Below are positions 7,818-15,142 of a stretch of 60,209 bases of DNA, in pieces. A program made the translations under genes and the position numbers. Origin of the DNA: Bacilli bacterium (GTDB lineage: Bacteria; Bacillota_I; Bacilli_A; RFN20; CAG-826); NCBI GenBank assembly GCA_017447165.1, contig JAFSOD010000005.1, positions 1 through 60,209 on the forward strand, read 5' to 3'. Each line of letters opens with the position of its first letter. Position 1 is the first letter of the stretch. The notes under the pieces were generated by a model. That model saw only the letters and a program-made list of their open reading frames with translations, did not search any database and was not told the origin of the DNA.

Positions 7818-8122
7818 TTTTTCGTACCTCCTATGGTCTTATGAATCGCTTTGTTATAAATATGGTCATGAACTTCGGTTTCTAACTTTGTTAGTCTATT
7901 ACCAAATTCCACTTGACCAGTCTCTAGTTTTTCAATAGATTTCTCGACTCTATCGATACTAGATTTGATGTAACCAACATCGCTTATAAGAACGCCTTCA
8001 TTCTTTCCAGCTTCTTTATGATCACCACGATCATTTCTTCTAAAAGCTAGAACTGCAAAGACAATCGATGAGATGGTTCCCATTACTGAAATAAGGGATA
8101 AGATGATGTCTTTAATTTCCAT
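7814..8122 (-). CDS. Small phage membrane protein, XhlA/hemolysin-like
   Basis: A 102-residue protein with an N-terminal membrane helix (about 5-28), a short charged linker RRNDRGDHKEAGKN, and then a coiled-coil segment (DRVEKSIEKLETGQVEFGNRL, then TKLETEVHDH). Short proteins with a helix plus a coiled coil next to a holin are typical of XhlA-type lysis accessory proteins, although in XhlA itself the helix is usually C-terminal. It overlaps its neighbours on both sides by 4 and 11 bases, as expected within a phage late operon. Confidence 0.55.
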   Translation of the reverse strand: MEIKDIILSLISVMGTISSIVFAVLAFRRNDRGDHKEAGKNEGVLISDVGYIKSSIDRVEKSIEKLETGQVEFGNRLTKLETEVHDHIYNKAIHKTIGGTKK

Positions 8123-8306
8123 TCTCTTCTTCCTCCTTATAAAGAGATAAAAGGTAAGAAAAAATCTCCTTTAACCTAGGGAGATGTTTTTCCATGTTGA
8201 GATTAGTTTTTAAGTCCATCGCGAGTTCTTTATTCTCTTTAAAGAAGTAGTACTCAAACTTACCTGTTTCCTTATAGTGTTTAATAAGGGATTCAACTCG
8301 ATACAA
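8112..8306 (-). CDS. Small phage protein, 5' end lost
   Basis: The frame is 64 residues from a TTG but continues upstream without a start codon to a TAG near 8370 (adding FGIRLQNYKEEKSLYH). A highly charged, helical protein of this size beside lysis genes is common in Bacillota phages, but I recognise no family. There is no ATG and no ribosome binding site, and the upstream DNA is the opposite-strand recombinase remnant. The gene therefore appears to have lost its 5' end in a deletion. Function unknown. Confidence 0.45.
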   Translation of the reverse strand: MYRVESLIKHYKETGKFEYYFFKENKELAMDLKTNLNMEKHLPRLKEIFSYLLSLYKEEEENGN

Positions 8307-8365
8307 ATGATAGAGACTTTTTTCTTCTTTATAGTTCTGAAGCCTTATTCCAAAATAGGCAAGCT

Positions 8366-9571
8366 AGATTTGCTGAAGATGAATTAACTTCAATCAGTAA
8401 TAATGTTAAATGGTCAAAGGAAAAAATCATGGCCAAAGGTCGATTTTATTTCGATGCAGGCAGGATGTTCGGTTTTAAATTTGATGATGATAGAAAAGCT
8501 ATCATAAACGAGAAAGAAGCTTATTGGGTAAGGAAGATATTCTCCATGTACCTAGAAGGTTATAACTCAGCCTTAATTGCAGACTTCTTAGAACAAAATA
8601 ATGTTAAAACCTCAACTGGAAACGATAGATGGTCATCATGTTCTATTAGAAAGTTGATTAGAAACGAGAAATACTGTGGGGATGTTATTCTTCAGAAAAG
8701 ATATTCAGAAAGTCCAATAACCAAAAGGATGATAACCAATAACGGTCAAAAGGATAAATATTATCTTGAAGGCGCTTTGCCTGCAATTGTCAGTAAAGAA
8801 ATATGGAACGCGTGTCAAAGTAAAATGGATGAAAACGTCAAGAGATTTAAAATCACGCACGAAAGCCATAAAGCAAATGAAAACTCATATACAAGATTTG
8901 GATATTGCCCATATTGTCAAAACACTTATTATCGAAAACTGAATCACGGTAAGGAACTCCTCTACTGTTATAGCAACAAAAATAGGATGATTTGTAAGGA
9001 TAGCGAATCAGTTTATATTGCTCATCTAGATAAGATAATTCCACTACTGGTAAAGAAACTAAAGGCAAATGAATATGAATTAAGAAAGGAACTCATATCT
9101 GCATATGAAGAAAGCGACATCACTGCTATCGACACAAAAATTTCTAATTTAAATGAGGAATTGCAGCTTTTAAGAGACAAAAAGTCCGAATATGATAATT
9201 TAACCGGTGAGGCATTTGATGCCCTTAGAATTCAGTTTAAAAAAGAAATTGATAGAATCACTAATGAACTACTTATTTTAGAAAATGAGAAAGCCACCAC
9301 TATTAATCCTTCATGCATCGCAGATAACATAATAAATGAACTTAGGGCATTCCCAGATGATGAATCAATAGGTAACTATGATTTTAGAAAGTTATTTAAA
9401 AGATTAATTGTTATAAATCGCGATAGACTTGTCTTTGTAATTGGTTCTGATGATTTAAGCAAACTCCCACTTAATCCAAACGCAATAAGCATGGGATTTG
9501 TAGAGAGTTATGATTATGTAATTAGATCAAGTTCCTTTAGATGCTTATTTGGAATATACATTAATAAATAA
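8366..9571 (+). pseudogene. Large serine recombinase lacking the catalytic domain
   Basis: The frame from the ATG at 8429 gives 380 residues, and in-frame recombinase-like sequence (RFAEDELTSISNNVKW) extends up to about 8366. What remains is the recombinase domain (GRMFGFKFDDD, then KIFSMYLEGYNSALIADFL, then the RKLIRNEKYCGDV motif), the zinc ribbon (CPYCQN with the later C residues) and the coiled coil (about 210-280). The whole N-terminal resolvase domain with the catalytic serine is missing, about 120-140 residues by family comparison. This was probably the integrase of the decayed prophage and should be inactive. It is followed by a perfect intrinsic terminator. Confidence 0.85.
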
Positions 9572-9587
9572 TTGATAACTTTTTTAT

Positions 9588-9608
9588 AATTGGCCTTCGG
9601 GCCTTTTT
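9588..9608 (+). terminator. Intrinsic terminator after the recombinase
   Basis: GGCC-TTCG-GGCC (9592-9603), a UUCG-type tetraloop hairpin, is followed by five T. Confidence 0.85.
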
Positions 9609-9812
9609 ATTTTGTCTAAAATAGATAGCACCCCGAATACGAGATTGGTTATCTGAGGTTGGGGGAGCAATCAAAAAACAAACATTACGGAACAAGTCGA
9701 ATGGTTTTTTTGACTCAATAATTGAAAATCAATGATGACAAAACTATAAAAAAGCGCATAAAAACAAAAGGAATGGCCCTTTTTGGTAACCATTCCACAT
9801 GTTCGCTAATTA
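9609..9812. other. Non-coding remnant between the recombinase and tRNA-Gly
   Basis: No credible gene. It contains a 7-bp inverted repeat, GGAATGG/CCATTCC (9770-9796), just beside the tRNA 3' end. A G-rich patch at about 9656-9668 could pair with the CACCCC at 9630-9635. The right end of the decayed prophage probably lies here. Confidence 0.4.
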
Positions 9813-9886
9813 TGGAGCACCTGACGGGAATCGGACCCGCGTGTTCAGCTTGGGAAGCTAACATTCTACCATTGAATCACAGGTGC
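9813..9886 (-). tRNA. tRNA-Gly(CCC)
   Basis: Acceptor GCACCTG/CAGGTGC. Anticodon stem TTAGC/GCTGA encloses the loop TTCCCAA, giving CCC. CCA is encoded. Before the 5.2-kb element inserted, it probably followed tRNA-Val in one minus-strand cluster. Confidence 0.93.
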
Positions 9887-9895
9887 TTTTTTATT

Positions 9896-9919
9896 AAAAA
9901 CCCCTCATATTACTGAGGG
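9896..9919 (-). terminator. Orphaned terminator between attL and tRNA-Gly
   Basis: CCCTCA/TGAGGG (9902-9919) is followed on the minus strand by GTTTTTA. It lies on the far side of the left att copy, so it was probably the terminator of tRNA-Val before the element inserted. Confidence 0.55.
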
Positions 9920-9933
9920 AATTTTATCAATTT

Positions 9934-9949
9934 TGGTGGGTACTGACGG
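9934..9949. repeat. attL: 16-bp copy of the tRNA-Val 3' end
   Basis: TGGTGGGTACTGACGG here is identical to 15154-15169, the CCA and T-arm side of tRNA-Val. ATTTTATCAA also precedes both copies (9921-9930 and 15143-15152). This is the standard signature of site-specific insertion into a tRNA gene. Confidence 0.85.
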
Positions 9950-9964
9950 AAAAAGAAGAACTAT

Positions 9965-9988
9965 TTCGCCACTTTTCGCCACATTTCG
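9965..9988. repeat. Left arm-type repeats of the element
   Basis: TTCGCCAC occurs at 9965-9972 and 9975-9982 with a 10-base period, followed by the related TTCGAAC. They mirror the CGCCA repeats at the right end. Confidence 0.55.
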
Positions 9989-10339
9989 AACCTGGCATCA
10001 TTATTATATTAATTAATAATGTCAGAAGCAACAATGTCGTTTGTTTTCGCGTCAAAAATATTTTTTAAATGTTTTTAGTCGCCACAAACACGTGCAATAG
10101 AGCCATCTTTTTTTCCGATTTTTGAAGCGGTCAAAAGCTGTTGGAATGGCTGAAAACACGCCGTGTGTATTTCTTTTTAGTGATTTTTTTCTTTTATTAA
10201 AGAAAAATAGCACACAAATTAACTGTTATTTATAAAAATTGCTTAGCAAATTTTATAATGACTATTTTCGCTACGTCGAAAATCGCGCCTTTTTTATATT
10301 AGATTTTAAAGCGCGCGCAAAAGCCTAAATAATTAAAAA
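9989..10339. other. Non-coding left region of the element with strong hairpins
   Basis: About 350 bases hold no gene. They hold a 13-bp stem with a 3-base loop (10230-10258, one mismatch), directly followed by ATTTTCG/CGAAAAT (10264-10283), plus the AT-rich inverted repeat ATTATTA...TAATAAT near 10001-10020 and a short ACACG/CGTGT stem near 10157. GC-rich words such as GCGCGCGC (10311-10318) stand out from the host. A replication origin or packaging hairpin would be expected in such a region of a filamentous phage. That role is inference. Confidence 0.45.
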
Positions 10340-12589
10340 TTAGAATCTACTGTTCTCTTTTTTCCTCCTTGATTTTATGTCAGAATTTCTCTTGATATAT
10401 TGCTTTATAGTCGTCCCTAATTCTCCAAACATATATCCGTGAGTACGTTCAAGCTCTTTAAATGATGCTGTAGATCCTTCGAATGAATCAACCTGGTTGT
10501 TTCCTTCTTCGGCTTGAAGTTTAAGCTTGTCAAAATATCCGCTATAGACAGCGGTATCAAATTTTTTGCCAGAATAAACGATTTTATCCATGACATAAAA
10601 TGTCGATTCTCCTCGTTGTTCTTGGCCGCCATTGATACCAACTCCAGATAGATTCAAATCGTATCTCTTATAGCCAAAAGTATTCGCTATTTTTCGATTT
10701 AAATTATAGAAAAACGAATACATGTGGAATACATAATATGAGAATAGAGTTTGATCGTTTCTATGAGCGATGTATTTGTTATATAAATTAGAGTAATGAC
10801 TAAGCCCCCACTCTAAAACAATGCCCTCAAAAAACCAAAGAGGAAGTGCGTTTTTTCTATTTCTCGTCTGTTTTGGAAGAAAAATATTTACCTCTGCCAT
10901 TGCCGCTTCTACTTGCCTCAACGCAGATATTTTTTGATCATCCCAAATGATGAATCCATATTGTTGATGCCTTACAGTTGTTAAATGTCGAATAAGACCA
11001 AGACAATTAGCGAGTCCGTCATTCGATGGATTCGTTTCTCCAAAATCACGATTCTTATTAGTGTCTCTGTTCCCTCTTTCTTTGGCGATTTCTGAAATGG
11101 TAATAACTCCAAAATCAAACAAGGTAATTAAACGATCTAATTCCTTCTTTTCCGCATCAGTTAAATCTTTTGGATCTTTATTATACATCTTTTCAACCTG
11201 GCTATTTAAACGAAGCAAATTGTAATCAAAAATATTCGCGTGATAACTCTGATTTGTTTGTTTATATTCATCCATCTTTATGTCGCGATGAAAAAAATTA
11301 TATTTTAAGCCAGGAAAAGCGTGAGTCAGTTCTACTCCTTCATCATATCTGATTGAATATGTTGAATAAGCCAAGATCGATATATAAATGAAATAGAGCT
11401 GCGCGTAATCGTTTAACTCATCTTTTATATAAGCAACAGAAAGGCCATCGTAATGACAGTTCTTGTTATAACGTAAATCGTAACCATAGATGATTTCTGA
11501 CTTCTTAAATTTGTCCTTAAAATAAAACTCAATTTGAATTTTATTAACACATTTAGATTCTTCCTTTAGAGATTCGATTTCTTCTTCGAGATAACGAAAA
11601 GGAAATTCTGGAAATTCCGCTCTAATTTCCAACATCTGAGATCTCGCCTTTTCTCTAAGCATAACTTCGATTTGAGTAGCGAAAGCAACCGCGGATGTAG
11701 TTTTTCCTGTTCCTGGAGGTCCATAAATACCAGTAACAACTCCAAAATTGTCTTGAATGAACGTTTCATTCCTATAAAACATATCTTCAAGTTTTGAATA
11801 TCCTTTATCTATTTTCTTTTTAATGATTAACACAAACAGCAACACTATCCATGCTGGCCAAAAAATCGGCCTTAAAAGTGGAGAAATGCAGATGAAAAAT
11901 TTACATATTAAATACCATATTGAAAGAAAGTCCATCGAGAAAACAAAATATAAATACCAGGCTATTACTATTAGAAATAGCGAAACAATGTTTACATTAT
12001 ATAAAAGAATAATTAAGTATGGCCAGAAGAGCCATTTTGTATATCGTAAATTAAACCACAGCTCTAAAATAAAGAACTTGATGCGATCATATATCTGCAA
12101 TTTAAATTTTAAAAACAGCTTCAGAGGCGCGCTTTGCTGGCTTGATTCGCTTTTAACAACATCCCTAAACAATCTTACGTAATATAAGACAATAAACATT
12201 ACAATTGGAAGCCCAATTAGCATAAAAATACTTAACAGATTACTCATTGTCATTCCAAAGTTATACCATGAAGGCGTTATAAAGTTTTTATTAACCATTA
12301 ACTCAAATGTTGCTAAAAATTTATATCCAAACACTTCTATATCAACTGGAAGTAAACTTTTTATTATTGAGTCATCAAACACTAAGTAGCTTACATTGTC
12401 TTTTGAAACCGTCTCTTCAGATACAGCAAACAGATTCTTCCCATAATAAATCGCTGAGTCAATAAATTCTTTTCCGCTTTTCAAAAAAAGCCTATGTGAT
12501 GTCAAGTTAAAAACGGTTGCAACAATTACGCCAGTCAAAACAGCCAATAAGATTATTTGATAAACGTTTATTCTCTTGCTATTCTTCAT
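10340..12589 (-). CDS. Membrane P-loop ATPase, Zot/pI-like assembly protein candidate
   Basis: A 749-residue protein. The N-terminal 260 residues hold about five membrane helices (near 10-30, 112-138, 188-216, 220-236 and 241-257). A cytoplasmic ATPase follows with Walker A GPPGTGKTT (290-298), a Walker B candidate VITISE (about 495-500) and a downstream motif RHQQYGFIIWDDQKISALRQ (about 540-559). That motif resembles the HR-G-TQ-I-R signature of Zot/pI proteins, which drive filamentous-phage extrusion. The C-terminal 200 residues are basic. Classical Zot proteins have the ATPase first and one helix later, so the topology here is reversed. It overlaps the upstream lipoprotein gene by 11 bases and ends the module. 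A conjugation or DNA-transport ATPase remains possible. Confidence 0.6.
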   Translation of the reverse strand: MKNSKRINVYQIILLAVLTGVIVATVFNLTSHRLFLKSGKEFIDSAIYYGKNLFAVSEETVSKDNVSYLVFDDSIIKSLLPVDIEVFGYKFLATFELMVNKNFITPSWYNFGMTMSNLLSIFMLIGLPIVMFIVLYYVRLFRDVVKSESSQQSAPLKLFLKFKLQIYDRIKFFILELWFNLRYTKWLFWPYLIILLYNVNIVSLFLIVIAWYLYFVFSMDFLSIWYLICKFFICISPLLRPIFWPAWIVLLFVLIIKKKIDKGYSKLEDMFYRNETFIQDNFGVVTGIYGPPGTGKTTSAVAFATQIEVMLREKARSQMLEIRAEFPEFPFRYLEEEIESLKEESKCVNKIQIEFYFKDKFKKSEIIYGYDLRYNKNCHYDGLSVAYIKDELNDYAQLYFIYISILAYSTYSIRYDEGVELTHAFPGLKYNFFHRDIKMDEYKQTNQSYHANIFDYNLLRLNSQVEKMYNKDPKDLTDAEKKELDRLITLFDFGVITISEIAKERGNRDTNKNRDFGETNPSNDGLANCLGLIRHLTTVRHQQYGFIIWDDQKISALRQVEAAMAEVNIFLPKQTRNRKNALPLWFFEGIVLEWGLSHYSNLYNKYIAHRNDQTLFSYYVFHMYSFFYNLNRKIANTFGYKRYDLNLSGVGINGGQEQRGESTFYVMDKIVYSGKKFDTAVYSGYFDKLKLQAEEGNNQVDSFEGSTASFKELERTHGYMFGELGTTIKQYIKRNSDIKSRRKKENSRF

Positions 12590-12965
12590 AAATAAATTCC
12601 TGTGTTTGTTTAAATAGATAGATATTTTTTGTCTGCCACAACATTTCTTTCGCCGACAAAGCTATAAAAACATTTCTGGATTCTTGTCCATCCAAAAAAA
12701 GAACATTATCTTTAATTGTAAGTGTGCATGTCGAGATATTATTCTCTTCTGAAAGACTTGCTTCTTCTTTAGAAACGATTGTAAGAGAATAAAGGTTATC
12801 TTCACTTTTATAAATTGACTGTATATCTGATTGAACGTTGTAATTGTATTTGTTTAAGGCTTTAACTGCGGAGCAGCCATAAACAATCAAAACCGTTGAC
12901 ACAAATAAAACAAAAATAAGCAAAAAACGTTTAAGAAAAACAATAAGTCGATTTCTATTTTCCAT
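12579..12965 (-). CDS. Small membrane-anchored protein or lipoprotein of the element
   Basis: A 128-residue protein with a basic N-terminus and one strong hydrophobic segment (about 8-30) ending in VYGC, which is close to a lipobox, so Cys31 may be lipidated. The roughly 95 exposed residues are polar with beta-type patterning, and I recognise no fold. It lies 9 bases after the 329-residue lipoprotein gene and overlaps the ATPase gene by 11 bases, so all three are one translational unit. By position it could be a minor coat or envelope-anchor protein, which is inference only. Confidence 0.6.
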   Translation of the reverse strand: MENRNRLIVFLKRFLLIFVLFVSTVLIVYGCSAVKALNKYNYNVQSDIQSIYKSEDNLYSLTIVSKEEASLSEENNISTCTLTIKDNVLFLDGQESRNVFIALSAKEMLWQTKNIYLFKQTQEFIYEE

Positions 12966-12974
12966 TAATATTTC

Positions 12975-13964
12975 CTACGCTTTTTCTTTTTTGATGTCAT
13001 CAATATAATTGACCAAGCAATCATAATACTCTTCAAACGAAACATTCATATATCCAATTTCATGTGTGACTGGATTATATAAAAGTTGCGTATCAAAAGC
13101 AGCCAACATATCACGGATGGATTCACTAATTAAATCATTCCAATCATTAAGAGTGTAAAACCATTTATAAAGACGAAATCCAATCGCACTGCTTAAATCT
13201 CTATGAACGTTAAAAAGTAAAGGATTGTTACTATAATCTGTAGAAAAGTCAAAATCAATAAAACGAAGGTATGTAATATCATCCCAATAATCGCTTATTT
13301 GATCTAAACCACCATTACAAGACAAATCTGAAGTATCGTACATTCCTGCTATTGCATCACTGTCGTAATGATATCCAAAATGGCTTTTTAAAGTTGAATC
13401 CGTATAGTCAAATAAAGCTGATCTATCAATTTTATCTTCTGTTGTTATCGATCCAGTAGATGACCAGGTTCCTTGCAAAAATCCAAAGAAATTTGAGTCA
13501 TTAGTTCCAGAAGTGTATGGATTCCAATCGCCAACAAATCCTTCTGTAAATTTTTGATTATAATGAATTGTCACATCCGCATAGACAGATGGATTATATG
13601 TAGCAGATATTCTTAAAGTTGCTAAAGAATTAAACGCTTGATAACAATAGACATTAATATATCCAGCATTTACATTATCAAGTACTGCTCTTAAATAGTT
13701 TGAGCCATCTTGCCTGTTATCTTCAAAAGTAATATTTAAATTAACGCCTTGTATCTTAGCATTGGCAGGCTGAACAGAATAAGAAAATCTAATACAATCG
13801 GCATTCTCGTTTCCATCAAAATAATGGCTTACAGATCTGACGGCAATAGTTTTCACTGCATCATCCTTGTTTTCATATGTATCAATTATTGTGCTTTGCT
13901 CACTACAAGCAACCAACGGCAATGACGCAAGTAAAGCGCAACATAATAAACTTTTTTTAATCAT
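12975..13964 (-). CDS. Exposed lipoprotein of the element, adsorption-protein candidate
   Basis: A 329-residue lipoprotein with signal peptide and lipobox LPLVAC (Cys20). Residues about 35-135 look like an Ig-like beta domain (FSYSVQPANAKIQGVNLNIT, ending in a VTIHY strand), similar in style to the Ig-like repeats of the host lipoprotein at 21281-23512. The remaining roughly 190 residues are rich in Asp, Tyr and Phe with no recognised motif. The GGAGG ribosome binding site overlaps the palindrome CTCCATGGAG, and a stronger GCTCCAG/CTGGAGC stem lies just upstream, so translation may be controlled. In a filamentous phage this position is held by the receptor-binding protein. Confidence 0.65.
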   Translation of the reverse strand: MIKKSLLCCALLASLPLVACSEQSTIIDTYENKDDAVKTIAVRSVSHYFDGNENADCIRFSYSVQPANAKIQGVNLNITFEDNRQDGSNYLRAVLDNVNAGYINVYCYQAFNSLATLRISATYNPSVYADVTIHYNQKFTEGFVGDWNPYTSGTNDSNFFGFLQGTWSSTGSITTEDKIDRSALFDYTDSTLKSHFGYHYDSDAIAGMYDTSDLSCNGGLDQISDYWDDITYLRFIDFDFSTDYSNNPLLFNVHRDLSSAIGFRLYKWFYTLNDWNDLISESIRDMLAAFDTQLLYNPVTHEIGYMNVSFEEYYDCLVNYIDDIKKEKA

Positions 13965-13968
13965 ATAT

Positions 13969-14010
13969 CCTCCATGGAGTAAAGCTCCAGAAGCCCATAA
14001 CTCCTGGAGC
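13969..14010 (-). promoter_or_regulatory. Ribosome-binding-site hairpins before the lipoprotein gene
   Basis: CTCCATGGAG (13970-13979) overlaps the GGAGG site. GCTCCAG (13984-13990) pairs with CTGGAGC (14004-14010). CUCC and GGAG segments of the two hairpins can exchange partners, which would open or close the ribosome binding site. Confidence 0.45.
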
Positions 14011-14066
14011 GATACTGTTTAATTTTTATTAAGCTTGAGCAAACCAACAATATTTGTTCCTTTTTA

Positions 14067-14159
14067 TTGACATAAATGTGTTTGTTTGATTAAATATAGT
14101 TAATTGGGTAGGCTGACGAAGATTCGCCTGCTAACACGGGAGGAAGATTCCCGTTTTTT
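14067..14159 (+). ncRNA. Candidate small RNA on the strand opposite the phage module
   Basis: TTGACA (14067-14072), a 17-base spacer and TTAAAT (14090-14095) could be a promoter. About 55 bases later lies a strong terminator, ACGGGA/TCCCGT (14136-14154) followed by six T. In between, AGGC...CGAA...TTCG...CCT (14110-14129) can fold into a second stem. No frame of useful length exists. The RNA would start near 14102 and lie between the 127-residue gene and the lipoprotein gene. Confidence 0.4.
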
Positions 14160-14541
14160 ATATGATGTTCTTGTATTTTTTAGGAAACTTGAACTTGTTG
14201 TTTTGAACAAATAGTTTTGACTTCTTGATCCAAATCCCTTTTCTATTTATTCCAGATAGTTTTTTAGAGTTAATTTGATTATTGGGTATTGGTATTATTT
14301 TTCCTGATTTAACATCTTCTAAAGCTGACTCGTGAAAATGATGCGTTCCATCTTTTCGGATATTTTCTAAAGATGTAATTGTTTTTACTTTGACAAATCC
14401 TTTATTTGATGACTTTGTAACCACAAATACATCATGCTCGCCATTCATCAAATTTCCCTCTCTGTCTTTAATCTTCAAATCCTTGTTTGATGCAGAATAG
14501 CATCCGTATTTAATGATTCTTTTTGGCTTTTGCTTGCTCAT
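14158..14541 (-). CDS. Unknown basic protein of the element
   Basis: A 127-residue, strongly basic protein without signal peptide or membrane helix. The middle (DVFVVTKSSNKGFVKVKTIT) is beta-rich, and the tail is lysine-rich (KKSKLF, KFKFPKKYK). It has a clear AGGTGG ribosome binding site and overlaps the end of the upstream small membrane-protein gene by 32 bases, so it belongs to the same module. A basic soluble protein at this position could bind DNA. I recognise no family and assign no function. The candidate small RNA lies immediately downstream on the other strand. Confidence 0.55.
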   Translation of the reverse strand: MSKQKPKRIIKYGCYSASNKDLKIKDREGNLMNGEHDVFVVTKSSNKGFVKVKTITSLENIRKDGTHHFHESALEDVKSGKIIPIPNNQINSKKLSGINRKGIWIKKSKLFVQNNKFKFPKKYKNII

Positions 14542-14740
14542 GCTTTTCCACCTTTCTAGGTTTCGCTCTAATAATTCCGTTTTTCTTATCTTTATGACGC
14601 TTCACCAGGAAGATAATTAGGACAATTGCGAAGATAATGAATCCGATGCCTAAAACCATTATGGCGATGGCGATTAAAGCTAATCCGCCAAATAAGCTTC
14701 CAAGAGCTTCTCCAAATGTTTGTAACACCACTGCTGTCAT
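14510..14740 (-). CDS. Small membrane protein with basic tail, coat-protein candidate
   Basis: A 76-residue protein. After 12 residues, a continuous hydrophobic stretch (about 13-47, with small residues GGLALIAIAIMVLGIGF then IIFAIVLIIFLV) is followed by a 28-residue tail dominated by Lys, Arg and His. Short length, a Gly/Ala-rich helix and a strongly basic C-terminus are the properties of filamentous-phage major coat proteins, where the tail faces DNA. It has no signal sequence before the helix. It is the first gene of the minus-strand module, preceded by AGGAG. Any small membrane protein would look similar, so the coat role is inference. Confidence 0.55.
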   Translation of the reverse strand: MTAVVLQTFGEALGSLFGGLALIAIAIMVLGIGFIIFAIVLIIFLVKRHKDKKNGIIRAKPRKVEKHEQAKAKKNH

Positions 14741-14783
14741 CTTAATCTCTTTCTCCTAGCCAGTTTTCGTTGTTTGGCTCTAA

Positions 14784-15029
14784 ATCAATCAAATCGAAGT
14801 CATCAGTTTATATCAACATATTGAAATGTCAAAAGTAACAAAGATTACTCCTCACGGAATCAGACACAGTAATGCGACATGGCTGCTAAATAATCCTAAT
14901 CTAACAATGATGGAAATTGGAATGATCTCTGAGCGACTTGGCCACGAATCAAAAAAAGTCACACTGGATATTTACTATCACTTAACAAAAAATAAAGACA
15001 ATAAAAACATTTTGTCTGCACTACTATAA
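14784..15029 (+). pseudogene. Tyrosine integrase, C-terminal remnant
   Basis: The frame contains the end of a tyrosine recombinase: HGIRHSNATWLL (catalytic H-x-x-R), then ISERLGHESKKVTLDIYYHL with the second His and the nucleophilic Tyr. Recombinase-like sequence begins after a TAA at 14781. The first conserved Arg, the core-binding domain and the arm-binding domain are absent. An ATG at 14826 gives 67 residues at most. Its place beside attR is where the integrase of such an element belongs. It should not be able to catalyse recombination by itself. Confidence 0.85.
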
Positions 15030-15036
15030 GAAAATG

Positions 15037-15062
15037 GCGGTCTCATAAAAACCGCTTTTTTT
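15037..15062 (+). terminator. Intrinsic terminator of the integrase remnant
   Basis: GCGGT (15037-15041 region) pairs with ACCGC (15051-15055) and is followed by seven T. Confidence 0.75.
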
Positions 15063-15082
15063 AATGTCATAAATGACCTTTA

Positions 15083-15111
15083 GTCGCCAAAAAGTCGCCA
15101 AAAAGTCGCCA
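15083..15111. repeat. Right arm-type repeats of the element
   Basis: GTCGCCA occurs at 15083-15089, 15094-15100 and 15105-15111 with an exact 11-base period, separated by A4. They lie about 45 bases inside attR, as expected for integrase arm sites, and share CGCCA with the left end. Confidence 0.65.
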
Positions 15112-15114
15112 TGA

Positions 15115-15142
15115 AATAAAAAAGTCTCGATTTAATCAAGAC
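15115..15142 (-). terminator. Terminator supplied to tRNA-Val by the element
   Basis: On the minus strand GTCTTGAT pairs with ATCGAGAC (one mismatch) and is followed by a T6 run. It lies inside the element, 11 bases past the tRNA-Val 3' end, and takes the place of the orphaned terminator at 9896-9919. Confidence 0.65.

Noticed and set aside
8853-9068. Minus-strand frame in the recombinase remnant
   Set aside because: Antisense to the zinc-ribbon region, with no start signal.
9722-9916. Plus-strand frame covering tRNA-Gly
   Set aside because: It runs antisense through a complete tRNA and its terminator.
11823-12182. 119-residue plus-strand frame inside the ATPase gene
   Set aside because: It is antisense to conserved membrane-helix coding sequence, has no ribosome binding site, and its composition is that of a shadow frame.
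15083-15111. Short CRISPR-like array
   Set aside because: Only three 7-base units with 4-base A spacers; these are arm-type integrase repeats, and no cas gene is present.
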